Assembly (NCBI RefSeq): GCF_000003855.2
Contig: NW_003101672.1
Coordinates: 1,444,134 to 1,508,133, forward strand
DNA from: Blastomyces gilchristii SLH14081
Taxonomy: Eukaryota > Ascomycota > Eurotiomycetes > Onygenales > Ajellomycetaceae
DNA: 64,000 nt
Direction of reading: 5' to 3'
Position numbers and translations under genes: made by a program. The notes beneath the pieces are model-generated. The model was given only the letters and a program-made list of their open reading frames with translations. It was not told the DNA's origin and searched no databases. Positions 60,694-64,000 of this stretch are shown here, piece by piece; the stretch's first letter is position 1, and each line of letters opens with the position of its first letter.

Positions 60694-62116
60694 TTAGGTA
60701 TCTCGAATCCACGATCCGTCATCCATTTTCCCCTCAACTTTCGGCCCTTCACGAAGCCAAGTTTCGACTCTGCTCTCCTTTGGGTCCTCGTCGGGCAGCC
60801 CTCTCGATTTTCGAACGGCGAGAACCAACTCTCGAATCCTCCTTGTACACTCAATGCGCAACTCAACAGCTTCCTTTCCGTACTTGAGCTCATCATTCAA
60901 GACTCCAAGAGACAGGTCTTTTTGACCCTCTTCCGCCTTTGCCTTTATCCGCCGCCACCGCCTTCTTAAATCGCCAAACTGCTCCTCCAGGTCAGCTGGA
61001 TCGCCAAAGGTTATACTTATATTTTTGTTGACGCGGGGTATGAATCGTGGGAACCCGCGATCCTCGTGCATGACCTGGTCGGTGCCTTCAATCCACATAG
61101 GGACGACATCGGGACACTCGGACGCCTCCAGAATCAGCCGCGACACCCCCCATTTAAAATATCGCATCGTCTTGTTAGGCGCTTGATGCACTTTTCCCTC
61201 CGGGAAGATGTGAATCCACGAAAAACTATTACAAGCGTATGCCGAAGGCGCGATATGCGAATCTTCGCCTGTGGTAGTATATGCGGTAGCCACTTCTGAA
61301 AAAGGGTCAACGCAAACGTTCTGTAGACTCCAATGCTGCCGACTAGCAGGTGCCATATGTGGTTCAGGAGAAAATGGTCCGCGCGACAGAAGGCGGATTG
61401 CTTGTGTCATGGTAGGTTGGAAGAGGCCTCCGTACGGAGAATGGAGAATACGATGTGTAGGCATGACTTGACCTAGGGTGAAAAATGCAGAAAAAGCTCT
61501 GTAGATAACCTACTGTAAGCCGCTAAACATCACTTCATACAGTTGTCAAGCTGGCACAGGCAGATATTGAGCATTGTCATTCCTCTCCCTTACCTGTTGC
61601 TGTAGCATATATCATGGCTTCCAAAAGCCCATCTGCGATTGAACGACTTGAATGCACGTTTGTTTAATAACGGAATCGTTCCCCACATCAAAGGGTCATC
61701 CATTCTGTTAAAATAAATTAAGGGTAGTCGTCAATCAGCCCAGAGAACACTTTCTATTTCGCAGGGACTAGAAGCAGCTAACCATAGCCATTTCTACGTA
61801 CGTACACGCTTATATGATTTGATACTGCCTCAAGCCTACTATATCAGCCCCAGGAACTAAAATCTTTAACTTTGTGAAGCGCAGTAGTTCTGCAATGGTT
61901 ATTTCCATCCATACCAGTAATCAAGCCTCGGGTACGCGAGCCTGGATCCGCGCGAGACTCCAGGAGTTTTATAAACTTCTCGTGCCCGTGAACTTCCGTG
62001 TTACTCGCGGCGTAGAGGAATGCCCGGCATGCTGCTACGACCGTATACATGGTCGCAGTTGAGCAGCCCCTCCAGAAGCTGGAGGGTTGTTCCAGGGTGC
62101 CATGGCTGAGGTGCAT
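60694..62116 (-). CDS. TAZ1: Tafazzin, cardiolipin transacylase
   Basis: Mitochondrial membrane phospholipid-lysophospholipid transacylase that remodels cardiolipin. Exons 61915-62116, 61806-61824, 61594-61704 and 60694-61498 keep frame and give 378 residues, close to the yeast length. The second exon is only 19 nt and encodes the start of the catalytic motif V-S-N-H-I-S-V. The HX4D acyltransferase motif is His71-Asp76 (NHISVMDD). Further family landmarks are DDPLMWG, QVMPTHRILHSPYGGLFQPT, FPEGKVHQ (209-216) and PMWIEGTDQV. The N-terminal hydrophobic stretch (about 19-37, ATMYTVVAACRAFLY) fits membrane embedding. The C-terminal third is helical and charged. Divergent from mL60. Without the microexon the active-site His would be lost, so the model is well constrained. 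Confidence 0.94.
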
Positions 62117-62457
62117 GAGGGCAATGTAATCACAATTCTTCCATTAAGAACATGTGCATTGGTATAGGCAATATATATACAAGAAAGAAATGGGCAGAAG
62201 ATTGTGCTAGGCGCTAAACAACAATGCGTTGTTTTTGTCAAAGGAAAGGAGGACGACGATCTACTACTCCGTACTGTGAGGATCATCAAAAAATAAAGTT
62301 CGATGGAAATGCCCGAAAAGGAAAATGCACGGACCACATATAATAATCTCCGCAGGAAACATCGAACATCGAACATCCAACTCCTTCACTTGCGCTGTCG
62401 AAGAAACTTCTAACATCAGCAGATAACAAGTGTCGTGTTTCTCATTGCACATTGAAG
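62117..62457. promoter_or_regulatory. Divergent TAZ1/mL60 promoter
   Basis: 341 bp between two start codons of nuclear genes for mitochondrial proteins. It contains a TACTCCGTA nonamer (62265-62273). The mL60 side holds a repeated CATCGAA/CATCCAA stretch at 62358-62382. Confidence 0.45.
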
Positions 62458-63118
62458 ATGTTCAAACCAACCTCTCCCGTCATGGGAGGTCTCCTCTGGT
62501 ACGATAAATCCTGGCAGTCCCACCGCACCCACTTGACCTCATCCGCCGCCCAGCGCCTCCATCATCCCGCTCACTTGACTCCTGAACGAAACAGAGCTAA
62601 CTCAATCGCGTCTTCTATCCAAACAGGAAAATCCCTTGGCGCCTCTCTGCTCCGCAAAAAGCTCGTCAACGTAAACGGCTACGTGCCGTCGATAAGGTTG
62701 TCGACACTGTGAGCGGCGCATTGGAACGCAAGGGCATGACCAGCAAGGCTGTCACTCGGTGGTTTGATGAGATGCCGCGCGAGGAGGAGATGCTGCCCAA
62801 GGACAAATATACGATTTTCGATCGGAAGGAGAAGAAATATCGGAAGGGGATACATAGTACGTTCCATGCAACATTGAGACGATCGATTGATTGCTTTGCG
62901 CCCTTGTGTAGTTATCCTATGTGGATACAGAGAGCGAAAGCAAAATGATTCTACTTTCATGGCCTTTTTCACTCTTTTAACGGGCCAGACCGGTTATTTT
63001 ATTTTATTTTATTTTCATTTATTTTTACAATCCGGGTTGCTAACCAATTACTCACCGGATTATAGAACTTCCCAAATGGACCCGAGTCAGCCAACGAGTC
63101 AATCCTCCCGGTTTCTAA
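62458..63118 (+). CDS. MRPL31: Mitochondrial large ribosomal subunit protein mL60 (Mrpl31)
   Basis: Structural protein of the fungal mitoribosomal large subunit. Exons 62458-62498, 62627-62856 and 63066-63118 give 107 residues. The start MFKPTSPVMGGLLW joins across the first intron to KIPWRLSAPQKARQRKRLRAV, the hallmark N-terminus of the family. EEMLPKDKYTIFDRKEKKYR and the end KLPKWTRVSQRVNPPGF match the conserved C-terminal half. Splices use GTACGA and GTACGT donors, and both junctions fall inside codons (TG/G and A/AA). Unspliced reading of the second exon in the wrong frame gives a misleading LGASLLRKKL. Very basic, as expected for an rRNA-binding protein. Confidence 0.95.
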
Positions 63119-63696
63119 GTGCCCCCTTCCGATTCCATACCCATATCTCCATACTTCTTCTCTCGATGTACATGTACATTATGATATCCACAAGGATCAC
63201 GTTTTGGGCTGCTTACTATCAGTATAAGCCCGTACCCAGGGTAGCTTCTATTATGCTCCCAGCCCGACTTGGTAACGAAAGAGCGAAAGCGGCATTGATT
63301 TATAAGGAAAGAAATTCGATGTATTATAGGTTTTAGATGGTGTCCCCTTTCTTGATGTTCTTGTACCATTTCTTTCAGTCCCCTTGCAGAAGCGGCGAGT
63401 TCACGTTTGCAGTATCTAGGAGTTATCGGGCAATATCATATTATTACAGTCCTGTTTGTTTACTTTATTTATTCATTTAGCAAATCTAAAACTAAAAACT
63501 ACAGCCCGTCATATATCATTTGCGAGAGTCCTACAGGTGATGGGGTTGAAGAGAACCGAAGATCAAGGAGATCGAACGAATGATATTAGAATGCATTTTA
63601 CAGATAGCGGAAAAGAAAGCATTGATTTCAGCGTCCGCAACACTTTTCCAATAACGACGAGGAAGACGATTAACTGCTGCTGCAACCCTTACCCAC
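63119..63696. other. Convergent gap near the window end
   Basis: 3' flanks of mL60 and of the partial minus-strand gene. A GTACATGTACAT palindromic stretch lies at 63176-63189. Short frames at 63115-63369 and 63456-63719 are not supported. Confidence 0.5.
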
Positions 63697-64000
63697 CTAC
63701 CCAAGTGCCTCCATATTAGCACCGGACTCCTGACCACCATCCAGCGCAAATGAGCGCCCCATTGACGACTGTCTGTGTGCCGATTCTCTAGTAAAAAACC
63801 TACCAGCAGATCGCGATATGGACACAAAACTACTATTCCCTGGAGTGTCTAATGCTAACCCCGCAATTGTTGGCCTCCTGGGACCCTCACTATGCTGACA
63901 TCGGCGACGGCGTGGAATAGAACCGCTCCCAGACCTTACTTGTCTCATTTCGCGGGCGGCTAGTTGCTCTTCCCTTTGTTTTCCCTTCAAAGGCGCGTTC
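63697..64000 (-). CDS. C-terminal end of an unidentified protein (5' part beyond the window)
   Basis: The frame is open from the window edge to a TAG at 63697-63699, about 100 residues. It begins with a charged helical stretch (KGKQREEQLAAREMRQVRSG), then SIPRRRRCQHSEGPRRPTIAG and LALDTPGNSSFVSISRSAGR. It finishes with SSMGRSFALDGGQESGANMEALG. The Ser/Arg-rich tail with repeated R-S-x-x-x-R patterns suggests a regulatory, phosphorylatable C-terminus. I do not recognise the family, and an intron inside the segment cannot be excluded. Confidence 0.55.
   Translation of the reverse strand, partial: NAPLKGKQREEQLAAREMRQVRSGSGSIPRRRRCQHSEGPRRPTIAGLALDTPGNSSFVSISRSAGRFFTRESAHRQSSMGRSFALDGGQESGANMEALG

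Overview
The window is nuclear DNA of a filamentous ascomycete (Pezizomycotina). Genes carry many short introns (about 50-130 nt) with GT..AG ends and CTRAC-type branch sites. They sit on both strands, separated by intergenic DNA full of microsatellites. The gene set (SconB/Met30 sulfur controller, Atg17, Rio1, SMC3/SudA, microsomal Cbr1, Dbp9, Taz1, mL60) fits Eurotiomycetes, and I lean towards Onygenales; that placement comes from remembered family resemblance, not from a search.

Layout. 0-10 kb is an accessory-looking block: a laccase-type multicopper oxidase whose 3' end is cut by the window edge (-), a decayed Dal5-like MFS transporter containing a 53-nt poly-T, a frameshifted relic of a small cytosolic protein family, and an Ala-Pro-repeat protein (-). 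11.3-14.2 kb holds a secreted or type I membrane protein (+) and a small protein with a repeated EIL..P motif interrupted by an in-frame stop (-). 15.2-34.3 kb is a dense housekeeping block: sconB (-), ATG17 (+), RIO1 (-) and SMC3 (+) sharing a promoter with two ACGCGT boxes, a DUF3605 protein (-), CBR1 (+) and arginyl-tRNA synthetase (+). 34.3-41.7 kb is a 7 kb gene desert of simple repeats and CT-rich tracts leading into a large disordered protein (41.7-43.7 kb, +). A single-pass membrane protein follows at 46.5-47.8 kb (+). 47.8-56.3 kb has no recognisable gene, but holds two candidate multi-exon genes of unknown family (51.6-52.5 kb, -; 53.8-55.1 kb, +). 56.4-63.1 kb is again housekeeping: DBP9 (+), an LRR-like protein (-), tafazzin with a 19-nt microexon (-), and the mitoribosomal protein mL60 (+). 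The C-terminal end of an unidentified gene (-) closes the window.

How genes relate. No biosynthetic cluster, CRISPR, rRNA or tRNA gene was seen. Functional links are local. RIO1 and SMC3 share a divergent promoter with putative MBF sites. Tafazzin (cardiolipin remodelling) and mL60 (mitoribosome) are divergent and both mitochondrial. Arginyl-tRNA synthetase has an upstream Gcn4/CPC1-type site and two start codons consistent with dual targeting. Most gene models were built by hand from splice signals and reading-frame continuity, and exon coordinates are given so they can be tested with RNA-seq.
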